Of a DNA stretch of 64,000 nt, positions 8,655 through 19,901 are shown one piece after another. Below the pieces are notes generated by a model that saw only the letters and a list, made by a program, of their open reading frames with translations, was not told the DNA's origin and did not search any database. The position numbers and the translations under genes were made by a program. The stretch spans positions 6,314,001-6,378,000 of the forward strand of contig CM071595.1 of NCBI GenBank assembly GCA_036435485.1, given 5' to 3'. Origin of the DNA: Saposhnikovia divaricata. Taxonomy: Eukaryota; Streptophyta; Magnoliopsida; Apiales; Apiaceae. Numbering within the stretch: the stretch's first letter is position 1; each line of letters begins with the position of its first letter.

Positions 8655-9850
8655 CAAGGTTATAACCAAGTGTCCTTTTTAAGGGTTCATTCGCACTTAA
8701 CCTCGATTCAAACATTTTTATAAAATTGAAAAACGATCCTTTTAACATAAGGTCTTCTCTCACACCTTCATTATGGTCTCTAATATTTAATTACCAAGAT
8801 TCGTCACTGAATTAATCATGTAAAGGGGGTTCGATTTCAATTACGAACTCGCACTTACGGTTTCGAACCACTTTTAGTAAATCGACCATAATTCCTAAAC
8901 CGTAAGTCCGTTTGCTTCGATTCTTGCGCCAAAACGATCTATGACTCAAGATCTATAAGGGTGAGTCAACTATTCATCAATATCAGAAACTAATACCAAC
9001 TGTTATGAATGAATTTTAATGTTTAACGAAATTTTGGCATTATAACGGCTATAAATCGGACGTTTCAAAAATCGTTTCATCAAAACCAAGCCACATCGGG
9101 CATCCATACATCTTATATAAATTATAATCAGTCCATAAACATCTGATTTCACCATCATATGCATCATATTTACTTAGATCAACTAAACCACTAACTAATC
9201 ATGCTTACATGTTAGTAATAACACCAAAATCATAGCTAATCTAAAATCATCCAATAATTATCAAAACTTAAACTAAGAGCTAGGGTTTCTTGAGATGATT
9301 ACCTTCCTTGGAGTATGATAAGACCTTACTAAGCCTTGGTCTAGTCCTTGTATAGCCTTAGGATATCTTGGATCATTCAAAGAAAACAAGAAATCAACAT
9401 TAGTTTCTTGAGAGTACTATTCATCACCATCTTCTCGATTTTATATCTCAAGAATGGAATGGAATTTGAAGGTGAAATTCATAGGAGATCTAAGCTATAA
9501 CATGAAGTACTCACCTAATTAATCTTGAGATTTTTGAATGGTGGGAACTCCTTCTTCTAGCACCTTGGTCGAAAGCTTCCTCTTGGTTATTCTTGGTGTT
9601 TCTTTTGCTTGGCTTTGCTTTTTCCTTGCTAGACATTATCTCATCCTCTTGCCTTTCATAAAGTGGCTTTATTAAATCTACTTTAATAAAGTGCCTAAGT
9701 CATCCTATTGCATCATCCTTGCCAAGTGTTTGTGTTTAGTGGTGTTTGATGACATGATCAAGCTAAGTACTTGGTTGTCTTTCTAATCTTGCAAGTTACT
9801 CTTGTAACTACTTAGTTACTTGATGTTATCCACTAGCACATGCATGCATC
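8655..9850 (-). repeat. Probable Ty3-type long-LTR fragment
   Basis: This is non-coding and moderately AT-rich. On the minus strand it reads like the R/U5 part of a long plant Ty3 LTR, with an AAACCCTAGCTC motif (about 9273) after purine-rich gene-like sequence, as in 51000-51300 of the solo LTR described below. No ends or TSD are visible. The assignment rests on style only. Confidence 0.35.
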
Positions 9851-9856
9851 TTGATC

Positions 9857-9961
9857 CCCTGATGTTATCAACTGGCTGCTATGGGTATCAAGTTTGAGGA
9901 TGAGGTTTTGGCATTATGGTTGCTTGGTTCGTTGCCAGATTCGTGGGATACTTTCAGGATG
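9857..9961 (+). pseudogene. Copia gag scrap of a second family
   Basis: Translation gives QLAAMGIKFEDEVLALWLLG followed by SLPDSWDTFRM. This is a conserved Gag segment of a Copia family different from the one at 6573-8650. Only about 35 codons survive, and repeats begin directly afterwards. Confidence 0.75.
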
Positions 9962-10510
9962 ATATTATTCATTGTATACGAATTTTTATTATATTTTGTT
10001 AGTGGTTAGAAGATATGATGTCATATTTTTGTGTATGTATTAATTATTGCAATATTAAGTTTTAAATTAAAAGTCAACGTGTTTTTATTAGAGAGAAAAA
10101 AATTATTGATTTGAAGATATGATATTTTATGTATTTATAAAAATTCGAACCTTGAAATTTTAGTAAATAAATTTAATCATGTAATATATTTAATCATTAG
10201 ATCTAGCCGTTCTAATTTTTAACTAAAAATCTAACGGATATTATTCGTTATATACGAATTTTTATTATATTTTGTTAGTGGTTAGAAGATATGATGTCAT
10301 ACTTTTGGGTATGTATTTAGTGAATAAATTTAATCATGTAATATATTTAATCATTAGATCTAACAATTCTAATTTTTAACTAAAAATCTAACGGATATTA
10401 TTCGTTGTATACGAATTTTTATTATATTTTGTTAGTGGTTAGAATATATGATGTCATATTGTAATTGGAAGATATGATATTTTAGGTATTTATAAAAGGT
10501 AACATCATAT
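9960..10510. repeat. Three copies of an AT-rich repeat
   Basis: A unit containing TATACGAATTTTTATTATAT and GTTAGTGGTTAGAAGATATG starts at about 9961, 10231 and 10395. The last two are also linked by a shared segment around TTTAATCATTAGATCTA (10188-10205, 10346-10363). This looks like a partly tandem non-autonomous transposon relic, possibly Helitron. Confidence 0.65.
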
Positions 10511-10561
10511 AAATTATAAGTAAAGATCTTTTAATTGAAAAGGGCAATCGGCTAATTATCA

Positions 10562-10860
10562 TTAATAAAAAAATGAAGGATAATAGTATAGGTTTAGATT
10601 TGGGTCAATCCAATTGGGTCGATCCAAATGTTGTGTAATGATAAAAAATAGTATAGATTTAGATTTGGGTCGATCCAGTCTAAATTGGGTCGCTCCAAAT
10701 GTTGTATAATGACAAAAAGGGACATCAAAAAAATAAAGAAGATTAAGAAAATAAAGGATAAAAGCAGTAATTTTCCTGTGTAATGACAAAAAAGGACATC
10801 AAAGAAATAAAGAAGATTAAAACAATGAAGGATAAAAGCAGTAATTTTCAAAATGCAATA
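10562..10860. repeat. Two short tandem duplications
   Basis: A GGGTCGATCCAAATGTTGT-type unit is duplicated at about 10584-10710. A unit of about 60 bp with GACATCAAAGAAATAAAGAA and GGATAAAAGCAGTAATTTTC is duplicated at about 10718-10850. No coding potential beyond chance frames. Confidence 0.7.
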
Positions 10861-11031
10861 CTAGCAGACATTAGGAATATATTGATATTGATATTGATAC
10901 CTATAATTTTATTTTTTTTCGGATTATTTATCCCATCTATGTACAATGAATAATTGATATATTCATTTTTCTTATTAATTTTCTGTCGATATTGGTCTAT
11001 TTTCATTGATATGTAATTAGTTTTATAATTA

Positions 11032-11758
11032 GGGTGATTATATATGCACACCCTAAAGTTCCTTAAAGTTATTGTTGCACACCCTATAATATGCTTTACC
11101 TAAATTACCTTCAATATTAATGCATCCTCTCTCTTTTAATCTAACATTTTTATTTTTATGTACTCTCATTTTACCATATTACGACCATTACATCATACTA
11201 TTAATTTGTATAATTTATAAATTTTACAAATTTTTTGGATTTATATTAGTATAAATTTTAATTTTAACAATTTTTTAAGACTTTATTTTAAAATATTTTG
11301 CATACATATCATTTGTACTATTGGATTTGGTCATGCTGGTATTTTATAAAGAATTTTAGTACAAAATACATTTTGAAATCTATTTTTATTCTTTTTAATT
11401 GGGTTAAAATTATAATCCAACAAAAATACTATTATTAACTTTACTTCGATTACTATGAATATAATTTAAATATATTAAGAAAACAAACATGTAAATTATA
11501 TATTTTTATTAATATATTATAAAATTACTAATATATATGTTACTTTAATTAGTAGGAAAGAAACATGAAATAAAAAAATAAATGTATATTAATTTTCATT
11601 TCGAATAATCATATTACAATCTAGGATAGTAAATAGTGATACTAGAAAATGTGCAAATGGAGTCTTGATCGTGGTAATGCACATGTGTGAGGGTAATTTT
11701 GAAAAAACATATTACAGGTGTGCAACATTAACTTTAGGATCTGCATATATCATCACTC
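11032..11758. mobile_element. MITE-like element with 8-bp TSD
   Basis: The element is 727 bp with imperfect TIRs of about 80 bp (GGGTGATTATATATGC at the left, GCATATATCATCACTC at the right) and an exact TSD TATAATTA (11024-11031 and 11759-11766). It is AT-rich and non-coding inside. The TSD length suggests hAT, but the TIR does not have the usual CAG start, so the superfamily is uncertain. Confidence 0.75.
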
Positions 11759-12082
11759 TATAATTAATCTATATAAAAGATAACTTTGGTGTTAAATTAT
11801 AGCATACGAAGCTTTTAAAAAAAATCTACAAAACTTTATCTAAGTTAGAACTATTCCATTAAGAGTTCATAATTTTAAAAATTTACTTTTAGGGGAAGGA
11901 GAGGTGATCATGAAAATGAGTTCGGAGAGGAAATGAAAGAAAGGAAACAAAAATGCAAAATGAGGGTGTAGATACTTGATTAATTGAAATTAAACATGAT
12001 CTGTCCATTCTGAATTCGATTTTCGTTCATCCCGAATTATGAGAACAATAATTATATGTAAGACATTTAAGTTTATTATGCT

Positions 12083-12180
12083 AAATAATAATAATAATAA
12101 TAATAATAGTAATAATAAGAATAAGAATAATAAGAATAATAATAAGAATAATAAGAATAATGATAATAATAATAATAATG

Positions 12181-12234
<54 letters not shown>

Positions 12235-12238
12235 TATA
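12083..12238. repeat. TAA/AAT microsatellite
   Basis: An imperfect trinucleotide run with AAG and AAC interruptions. The poly-Asn open frame across it is an artefact. Confidence 0.97.
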
Positions 12239-13007
12239 CTAATATATTAAAGCCGAAAGATTGAAAGTTTGGTCGGTTTGGTTTTCGGTTTGGTTATCAT
12301 AATTATTAAAATAAATAATGATATAATATAATTAATGGTAATTAGTTCTTGCCATTTTCACATTTATTTTATTTCAAGATATTATCTTTTATAAAAACAT
12401 CAATCGTACCATATTTTCAAATCATTAATATTTCCATTCTAATTAAAATATGTTATCTTTTTTATTTAAAACTAATCTTACAATCATTAATATATACTCA
12501 AAAATATCACACCAGATTTTTAAATATTAATAAAATATATTAAAATCCCTGTACATTGTTTATAATAAGAAAATATTAGTATAATACGTAAATATGAGTA
12601 TATTAAATTATGTTAAATTAAAACTAATATATTAAAACCGAAAGATTGAAAGTTTGGTCGGTTTGGTTTTCGGTTTGGTTATCCTGATTATTAAAATAAA
12701 TAATGACATAATATAATTAATGGTAATTAGTTATTGCCATTTTCACATTTACTTTTAATTCAAGGTATTACCTTTTATAAAAACATCAATCGTACCATAT
12801 TTTCAAATCATTAATATTTCCTTTCTAATTAAAATATGTTACCTTTTTTATTTAAAACTAATCTTACAATCATTAATATATACAAAAATATCACACCAGA
12901 TTTTAAATTATTAATAAAATATATTAAAATCCTTGTACATTGTTTATAATAAGAAAATATTAGTATAATACGTAAATATGAGTATATTAAATTATGTTAA
13001 ATTAAAA
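12239..13007. repeat. Tandem duplication of about 385 bp
   Basis: 12239-12623 and 12624-13007 are near-identical (roughly 95% by eye, a few substitutions and short indels). Both begin CTAATATATTAAA and end ATTATGTTAAATTAAAA. Confidence 0.92.
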
Positions 13008-13370
13008 TTTAAAAAATTATTAAATTGATAATTATATAAAAACATAATTGTACTATTAACTAAAATTTAATAAATACCTAAAATATCTTATCTTTCAATC
13101 AATTTGAAATACGTTTACTTTTAATTGAACATATTACCTTTATGTGTACCTAAAATATCGTAAATTCCAATCATTAACATTTCTTTTCTAATTAAAACAC
13201 GTTACCTTTTAATTTAAAACATAATTTTGCAATCATAATCTTCGAATCATTAATATTTCTTTCCTCATTAAATACACTTTCTTTTAATTTAAAACATAAA
13301 TTTATAATCATATATGTTTACTCAAACATATTACATCATATTACTGTTAGATTTTTAGTAATTAATAAGA

Positions 13371-13563
13371 GAGAAAAAGGACCCTGAGATATATCTCAGG
13401 GAACTTTTCCTAAGAGACATATAAAATAATTTTTAAATTTTGTTGGGCCTGCAGGGCTAATTAAAAATCTCTGAAATTATTAAAATACCCATCTCATTTT
13501 TATATATAAAAAGCAGTTATCTCAGGAAACTTACCTGATATATATCTCAGGCTCCCTACTCTC
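13371..13563. mobile_element. Short MITE with 9-bp TSD
   Basis: The element is 193 bp. Terminal repeats match about 14 of 18 positions and contain palindromes of their own: CCTGAGATATATCTCAGG is a perfect palindrome at the left, and CCTGATATATATCTCAGG its counterpart at the right. The direct repeat TTAATAAGA occurs at 13362-13370 and 13564-13572, a length typical of Mutator-like elements. Confidence 0.6.
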
Positions 13564-13793
13564 TTAATAAGAACCGTTAGATGTAATTGTAAGGTATATT
13601 TAATGATTAAATCAATTTACTAAATATTCAAGGTTCGAATTCTGTTAACGACATATTTAACTTAAAATTTTATTTTAAATTTACTTCAAATTTTATTAAA
13701 TTAATGTTAAAATAATTTTTAAAATTAATAATTATATAAAGACAAAATTATAGAATAAAATTTACAACATAGGAAACCCGTACGATAAGCTAG

Positions 13794-14820
13794 TAATAAT
13801 AATTTGACATGGCCTCTATTTAAGTTTAGTGACTCAGACTACATTATTTGGTTCTTTCGAGCCTTGCGTATGTTTCCTCTGTAATTGGTTTCGGTTCATT
13901 GTACATCTATGTTGTAAATTCTCTTCTATCTTGGGCCTCAGTTCTGGCTTCTGCATAATTCAACCACACCACCAACATTGAAAGATCAAAATCTAGAACT
14001 TCGGTAATCATTTAATTTTCCTAATAATAATCATTAATTACAATTTCTGTAGGTCAACGCAGTCACTCATTTAAACGCTGATCTACTTCAGCCAAGCATG
14101 CATAATTCAACTGTTTATACTACACAAGTCTCCGGCAATCACACTGTAAGATGTAAACAGCAATTGTTTTAAAGGAATCCCAAACAGATCAAAAATATTT
14201 CACCCCTTTCTCCTTTATCTTAAATTGATCTACATTTACAGGAAGAGAAACTAACAATTTTCTTTATTTCTTAACAAAAATTGTTCCCAAACTCTATATG
14301 CCTCTGGCTTTAAGAACTGAAATTTCCAGGGTGGAAAAAGAGAATACGGATATAAGGGGTATCCAAACAGTTTCTGGAACTCTACTGATCCTTGGATCAG
14401 ATGTCTAACACCTAAAACCTTATACTATGCACTGCACCTTGTCCTCAAAGTGTGGTGGGAAATCCAGTCATACCTAGCTAAGAATTTGTAGCCAGAAAAT
14501 GTAGTTTGGTTAATACGTTCCAAAACCACAAATACTAATACAATGGGTATCAATTTCTAACATTACAGGCATCAACAATTTTGCAACAATCTAGAGTGGA
14601 TTGAAAATTATGATGGATCTAAGCTGTCTTACCAAGCAACAAAGATGTATAAAACAACTCATTATTTCCTCACTTTTTAATGACATATGTTACCACCAAA
14701 ACATGTTAGAAGAAGACCAGCGAACATTCATTCATTTAATTCACTTATTTTCTCATCCTGAAGTAACTAAAAGATAGACTAGATTTAGCGAAAAAAAAAA
14801 AGAGATAGACTAGAGCATAC
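13794..14820. other. Non-genic stretch with possible Ty3 relic
   Basis: No gene is seen. On the minus strand near 14436-14462, CACTTTGAGGACAAGGTGCA resembles the HxEDKV end of a Ty3 integrase chromodomain (compare 5250-5266), and LTR-like non-coding DNA follows. The signal is short and could be chance. Confidence 0.3.
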
Positions 14821-17642
14821 TAGCTAGGTGAACATTGACATCCTTAATTGCTTGTCCATATTCCCATGTCTCTGATGTGACAGGACCAGCTCTGTGATTC
14901 AAAGACAAACAACTCAGCTCTAACTGATTAAACAGGTAATAAGAAAGAAAGGGATGATAAAATCACAAAACAGGAGAATCTTTAGCAATCAAGGACCGTC
15001 ACCTTATGCGGAATTAAAGAGATTCAAAGTATACACAGGAGACAACCATACAAATATAACAAGCTAATATCCTGCACACTCAGTTATACCCTTAAGTACT
15101 TTCATATCTATTTTCCTCTTATGACAAACATATGGCAGAGAAAAGAATGCTCCTGCTGTATATGAGCAATAAATTTAGTTCCCCGGTTCAGTTGCATTTC
15201 TGGTACAGCTTGAATAGTTATTTACATTTATAGTACATTTCATTCAATCTGGTATAGCCGGGCCTTGGTAAAGGAATTCGCCACTTTAAGTGGCGAAACC
15301 TATTGGATTTTATTTCAATAGGTTTCGCCACTTGAAGTGGTGAATTCTTTTATTTTACTTTTTTTTTTGTTTTTCCCGGTAGTTAGGCAAATTTTGCCAC
15401 ATTTTCATACCTTCCTAGTTGCCATTTTAATAGTCTTAGCAAATGTATTTATAAATAATATTTTTTTTTTGTTTTTTTGCTCTATATCGAATAATTTATG
15501 TTCTACTTTTGTACAATCCAAAAATCGTCAAAAAATATTACGTCTAACAATGTTATTTTTTGGTCCGAACATGGCAACTCAAAATGAAATTCCTAATTCC
15601 TTCGTGGTGTCATGTTTAGGGGCATAAAAAAAATATTTGTACATGTATTTTTCGTTGTTTTTGTTCCGTATTAAAATATTGACGTTCTACTTTTGTATAA
15701 GTCCAAAAAGATGAATAAATATAATGCACAACTATGTTTTTAGGCCCGAAAATGACAAAAATTTCCAAATTTCTACATAAAATTTTTATTGAAATGAAGC
15801 AAACACAGCCCTCAACAAATATATTTTTTTATGTATGATTAACAAATATATTTTTTATATATCAACAAATTTTTATTGATATGATTTACGGATAAAAAAA
15901 ATGAAAAAAAAATTGTACAAATATGTTTTTTATGCCCTCAACATGACTCCACGAAGGTATTGTTAAGAATTTGATGTGTCATATTCGGACGAAAATTTAA
16001 CGTAGTTACACAAATTATTTTTTTGTGAATTTTAGCTTACGCAAAAGTAGAACGTCAACACTTTAATACAGAACAAAAACAACGGAAAAGAACATGTACA
16101 ATTATATTTTTTATGCCCCTAAACATGTTTACGCGAACGAATTCTTAAGAATTTGATGTGGAGTTGCCATGTTCGGACCAAAAACTAACATAGTTAAACA
16201 TAATATTTTTTGACGATTTTTGGATTGTACAAAAGTAGAACATAAATTCTTTAATACAGAGCAAAAAAAAACATCTAATTATTATTTATAAATACATTTT
16301 TAAGCCTATTAAAATGGCTACTAAGAGAGTGCGAAAGTATGTTAAATTTTGGCCTATAGTGCTCGAAATAACAAAAAAAAAAAAATCGCCGCTGAAGTGG
16401 CGAATCCTATTGAAATAAAATTATACAAGTATAGCCACTTCAAGTGGCGAATTTCCTTTGCTTTGTCTCAGCTATACCATTTTTGAAAAGTTCTGTTCAA
16501 CTATACTAGTGAAAACAACTATTGAAACTGTACTAGAAATGCAACTGAGCCTAGTTCCCCAATTACCTGTTTACACCTACATTACCAAGTCGTAGACAAT
16601 CTTGGCTTACTTTCCTCCTAGCTTCTCGCTGCTCAGCTTTTGAGTCAGATATTAAAAGATCAATTAGTGCTTTCTGTCTCTGCATTAGAGGAACAAAATT
16701 AATCAACTAAACTTTTTTCCAAGATGACAATGGTACACCATTTAAAGAGGAAATGTTTAAGTAGTAATGACAACCAATCTCTGTTAACTGATGAAGATTT
16801 TTATAGATGTGCAGAATATAAACCATGTATAGATATGTATGTTATGATTGAAGTTACTTGAAGCTATCTTTTCAGAAGATAAAATGTGTAAATGTGTGCA
16901 GCTAAAAATATAGTCATTGTTTCTGCTTTCTAATGCATAATATCATAAGGTCCATTCCCCCTGCACTACAGTATTTAACTAATAAAAAGTATCAGAAAAA
17001 ATTTGCAAATGAATTCTTTTGTGTTGGCCGGATTTAATAACAAGATAGATAAAAGCACAGTAAAACCCGCCTCTGGCTTCACTTGCTGCTCTTTTTCTTC
17101 CTTAATTTCCTGTAAGATCACAATAAGAAATATGAAGGGAAATTATGGTTTTAGTAAATTTATTCACTTTGCATACAAATGGTAAAATCTGATGACAACT
17201 ATACCTTCTCCGATTGGTTGCACAAATGTCGACTGTTAGAAGCCTCTTGACGTACCTTCCTCGCCTCCTCCTCTAATGCAACAACTTTTGAACGTAAAGA
17301 TGTCAGCTCCTATCATATTGACAAATAGGTAGACATTAGGTATAAAGAGACTCAAAGTAGGAGGGAACAGGTAAATTCAGATTTTATAATACAATACAAT
17401 TAGCTATGTGCACAGATTCAGGGAAAACTGGAGTAGCTACTAGTTTGTTTTCTGCTGCTAACATGGTTTAAGTAGAACATTTCAACCAGATATACCCCAG
17501 GAATGATGCCAAATAACAATCAATAGAATATCAAAGTTGGAAGCCCCAGAAATACAATAAGAAGTCCACTGACAAAACAAGCTAAACAAACTTCAAGTGG
17601 AATATGATCACCAGGTCCATGTTGCTTCTTAGGCAGGCGGTC
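14821..17642 (-). pseudogene. TSL: TOUSLED-like kinase, coiled-coil half (five exons)
   Basis: Exons on the minus strand, in order: 17592-17642 (DRLPKKQHGPGDHIPLE), 17205-17309 (ELTSLRSKVVALEEEARKVR onward), about 17057-17109 (EIKEEKEQQ...), 16567-16679 (RQKALIDLLISDSKAEQREA and QDCLRLGNVGVNR) and 14821-14891 (GPVTSETWEYGQAIKDVNVH). Apart from the third exon's donor, each has an AG acceptor and GT donor and compatible phase. The sequence matches the coiled-coil region of plant TOUSLED, a nuclear Ser/Thr kinase involved in chromatin assembly, where the coiled coil mediates oligomerisation. The kinase domain does not follow downstream. The next expected exon, by phase and homology, is at 33311-33377, far upstream in the direction of transcription. 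Further N-terminal exons were not found. A long inverted-repeat element occupies the intron 14892-16566. It is probably non-functional. Confidence 0.75.
15185..16551. mobile_element. Mutator-like inverted-repeat (foldback) element
   Basis: The 9-bp direct repeats TAGTTCCCC (15176-15184, 16552-16560) flank a 1,367-bp element. The outer TIRs, GGTTCAGTTGCATTTCTGGT versus GGCTCAGTTGCATTTCTAGT on the opposite strand, extend inward past GGTATAGC and a GCCACTTNAAGTGGCGAA motif. Much of the interior is also inverted: for example TTTTTGGTCCGAACATGGCA at about 15558 is matched on the other strand near 16170-16190, as are GACGTTCTACTTTTG segments. The arms therefore approach 600-700 bp and the transcript could fold into a long hairpin. 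There is no transposase. It sits in a TOUSLED intron with its right TSD immediately next to the splice donor GTAATT (16561-16566). Confidence 0.88.
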
Positions 17643-17649
17643 CTAGAAA

Positions 17650-19901
17650 GTAGAATAAAGAAAATGAGGGTCAAGTTATCCAGGAATAAATCAGAGGAAC
17701 GGAAAAGGAAGAAACATAAGCAAAGGAAGAAAAAGATGTTGTAAGATTTTGAACTATCTAAATACTTCTTCTTCTTTTTTTTTTGACCAATCTAAATACT
17801 TCTTAATCAATATAATGTAACTCCATTGCATGATATATTTCTTTATCTACTTATATCGATGAAGTGTTTCCCGGATAATAGGAGTTCCCCATATAACCTT
17901 ATTTATATAGTAAAAATCCGTAGTTGACTCAACTTCGAAAATACATTTCACCTATCTAGACTCATGTTTTCAAAGCAAAACTTTCATGATAAATATTACA
18001 AATACCAAAGATGATTTTATAAGTGATTTCGTATTTAAATATATTTCCAGTGATTTATTAAAAGTGTTGGAGTACGAGTCAAGGAATAGTAATTTTCAGG
18101 AAAGTCAATTCCAGAGGTGCTACTTTGACCATCCGTTTTGGCTAAGTTAAAAAAGAAATTTCGAGTCGACTAAAACACGAAACTTGTTAAGAATTATCAA
18201 GGCAACATATTGGTGTAAAGAACGAGGTTATAAATGGTTAATTAGTATACCTTGAATTTGAGGAACGGTTTCGGACTAAACTTATGACTAAAGTGTTTGT
18301 CGATTAACATGGACTTAGTATGAGTCTAGAGGACCCCTTAGTACCTTGTTTGTGATTGACTTAAGTGTCTGAGCGTTGAGTTATAAGTGGATCGTATAGG
18401 GGATTAATCACGTATTTTCTTGACTTTGTCTAGATTGTCGAATTCCGCCACGAGCCCCTACTACATCCAGAGTACCAGGCAAGTTTACTAATTCATACTC
18501 TATTGTTCAAAGTATTTATATATTTTTAAATGCATAAGTATGCTGATTAAGTTTTTGATATACAAAAGCAAGTATTCTTTCTAGTTGTTTATACCGGATT
18601 TTATTCATGCAATTTACCTGCATATATATTATTGTTGAGCTGTTATCCGAATGTTTTTATTCGAGATGTTCAAATTTATTTCATGAGTTGGTCCATATTG
18701 TTGGGACGTTTATCGAGATACATCATTCGTACTCGCAAAGGAGATGTTAGAGATATATTAAATAATATCTTCATGTTATATATTGTTGGTATTTAAGAGT
18801 GGAGCTATATATATAAAGTAAGTCGAGAATACTGATATGGGCCACTTCATTTCGTATCCATGATCAGAACAGTTTTTCATAAATATTTCCTCTACTCATT
18901 TGAGAGGAAAACTAAATTATTGGAGGTGCTTATCGTTCATTTCTTCTGAACGATATTGGAGTAGTATTTTATTGAGAAGTAAATAAAGGTGCACGTATTA
19001 TTTTACCGTGACGCCTAATAAATTTATTGTTGAAGGTGGTCGAAGATTCCGACACCTTATATTCTGGACTAAAAGATGGCAAAAGTTACCGGAGTAACGC
19101 ACCGGCCCACTGAAGCGTATTTGGGGTGTGTTCAAGACGTCGACTCATGCTTCTATTGATAGTATATGAGGTATGACAATGGACTGATCAATCCATTACT
19201 TGAGGAGGCGTTTGAGGAGAAGTCCAATCATTGATACCCTACTATTAACCGATGCCTTTGTGGTTCTGTTAACTAGAGTGTTATTCCGAGGAGTTATTGA
19301 ATTGCATTCGAGTAGTACTTTGAGAAGTTATTGAGATATATTTTTTCCATCATATGAGTAGTATTCTGAGATTGATAAAGACTTACGAGTTAGTTTCTTT
19401 TCAAAAAGAGTATATTTACTTATGTGAATGAGTTTTTATAAAGTGGTAAAAACATATTTTGAGCGAGTTGTTGTTGTTTCATATGGTGTCTATATACTTG
19501 CTGGGCATTCTTTCGCTCATTCTTGCTATTTTAAATATTATTAAACAGCGACATCCAGAGCTAGCACTAGTATGGCGAACCGAGATAAGGGAAAGGGGAA
19601 AAGCAACTAATTCAGTGCATTAGCCCTATAGTATCTGAGAAGGGTGTGAGCTGGAAAGAAGTTGTTTAATACTTTATTATCTAGTACTTTGAAGATTGTA
19701 ATAGTATTTCAGAGATTCTGGGAAGTGAACTTCAGATGTAATAACTTTTGGATGATTAAGTACTTGTTCTAAGACTATAACACGTGGAATAAATTATGGA
19801 GTTTAATATGAAAATTGTTGTAGATTATATTGTGAACATGTGATCGAATATTCGCAAGAAATGTGACGACCTGGATTCCTGTAGGGGATTTGGGGACGTT
19901 A
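17650..19901 (+). repeat. Old Ty3-type long LTR fragment
   Basis: Non-coding. The right end TGTGACGACCTGGATTCCTG then GGGGACGTTA resembles the end of the solo LTR at 50354-53774 (GTGATGACCTGGATCC ... GGGGCGTCACA). A TTGCTGGGCATTC/GCTCATTCTTGCTA motif at about 19498-19530 matches TTGCTGAGC...GCTCACTCTTGCTA at 53310-53337. No left end or TSD is found, and the left boundary (probably about 17800) is uncertain. Confidence 0.5.

Larger units (their letters stand above)
12239..13793 (+). mobile_element. Helitron-like element with duplicated 5' end
   Basis: The start ATACTAATATATTAAAGCCG resembles the TCTATACTATATTATAAAAGCC start common in plant Helitrons. The end AAACCCGTACGATAAGCTAG followed by T resembles a decayed CCCGTGC hairpin followed by CTAG/T. 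There is no TSD, as expected, and no Rep/helicase. The element carries a 385-bp tandem duplication and a MITE. The start boundary is uncertain because it abuts the microsatellite. Confidence 0.5.

Noticed and set aside
12039..12242. Open frame rich in Asn and Lys
   Set aside because: It is the translation of a TAA/AAT microsatellite.
15337..15627. Small hydrophobic protein
   Set aside because: The frame lies in one arm of the inverted-repeat element and is T-rich. The matching arm has no equivalent frame.
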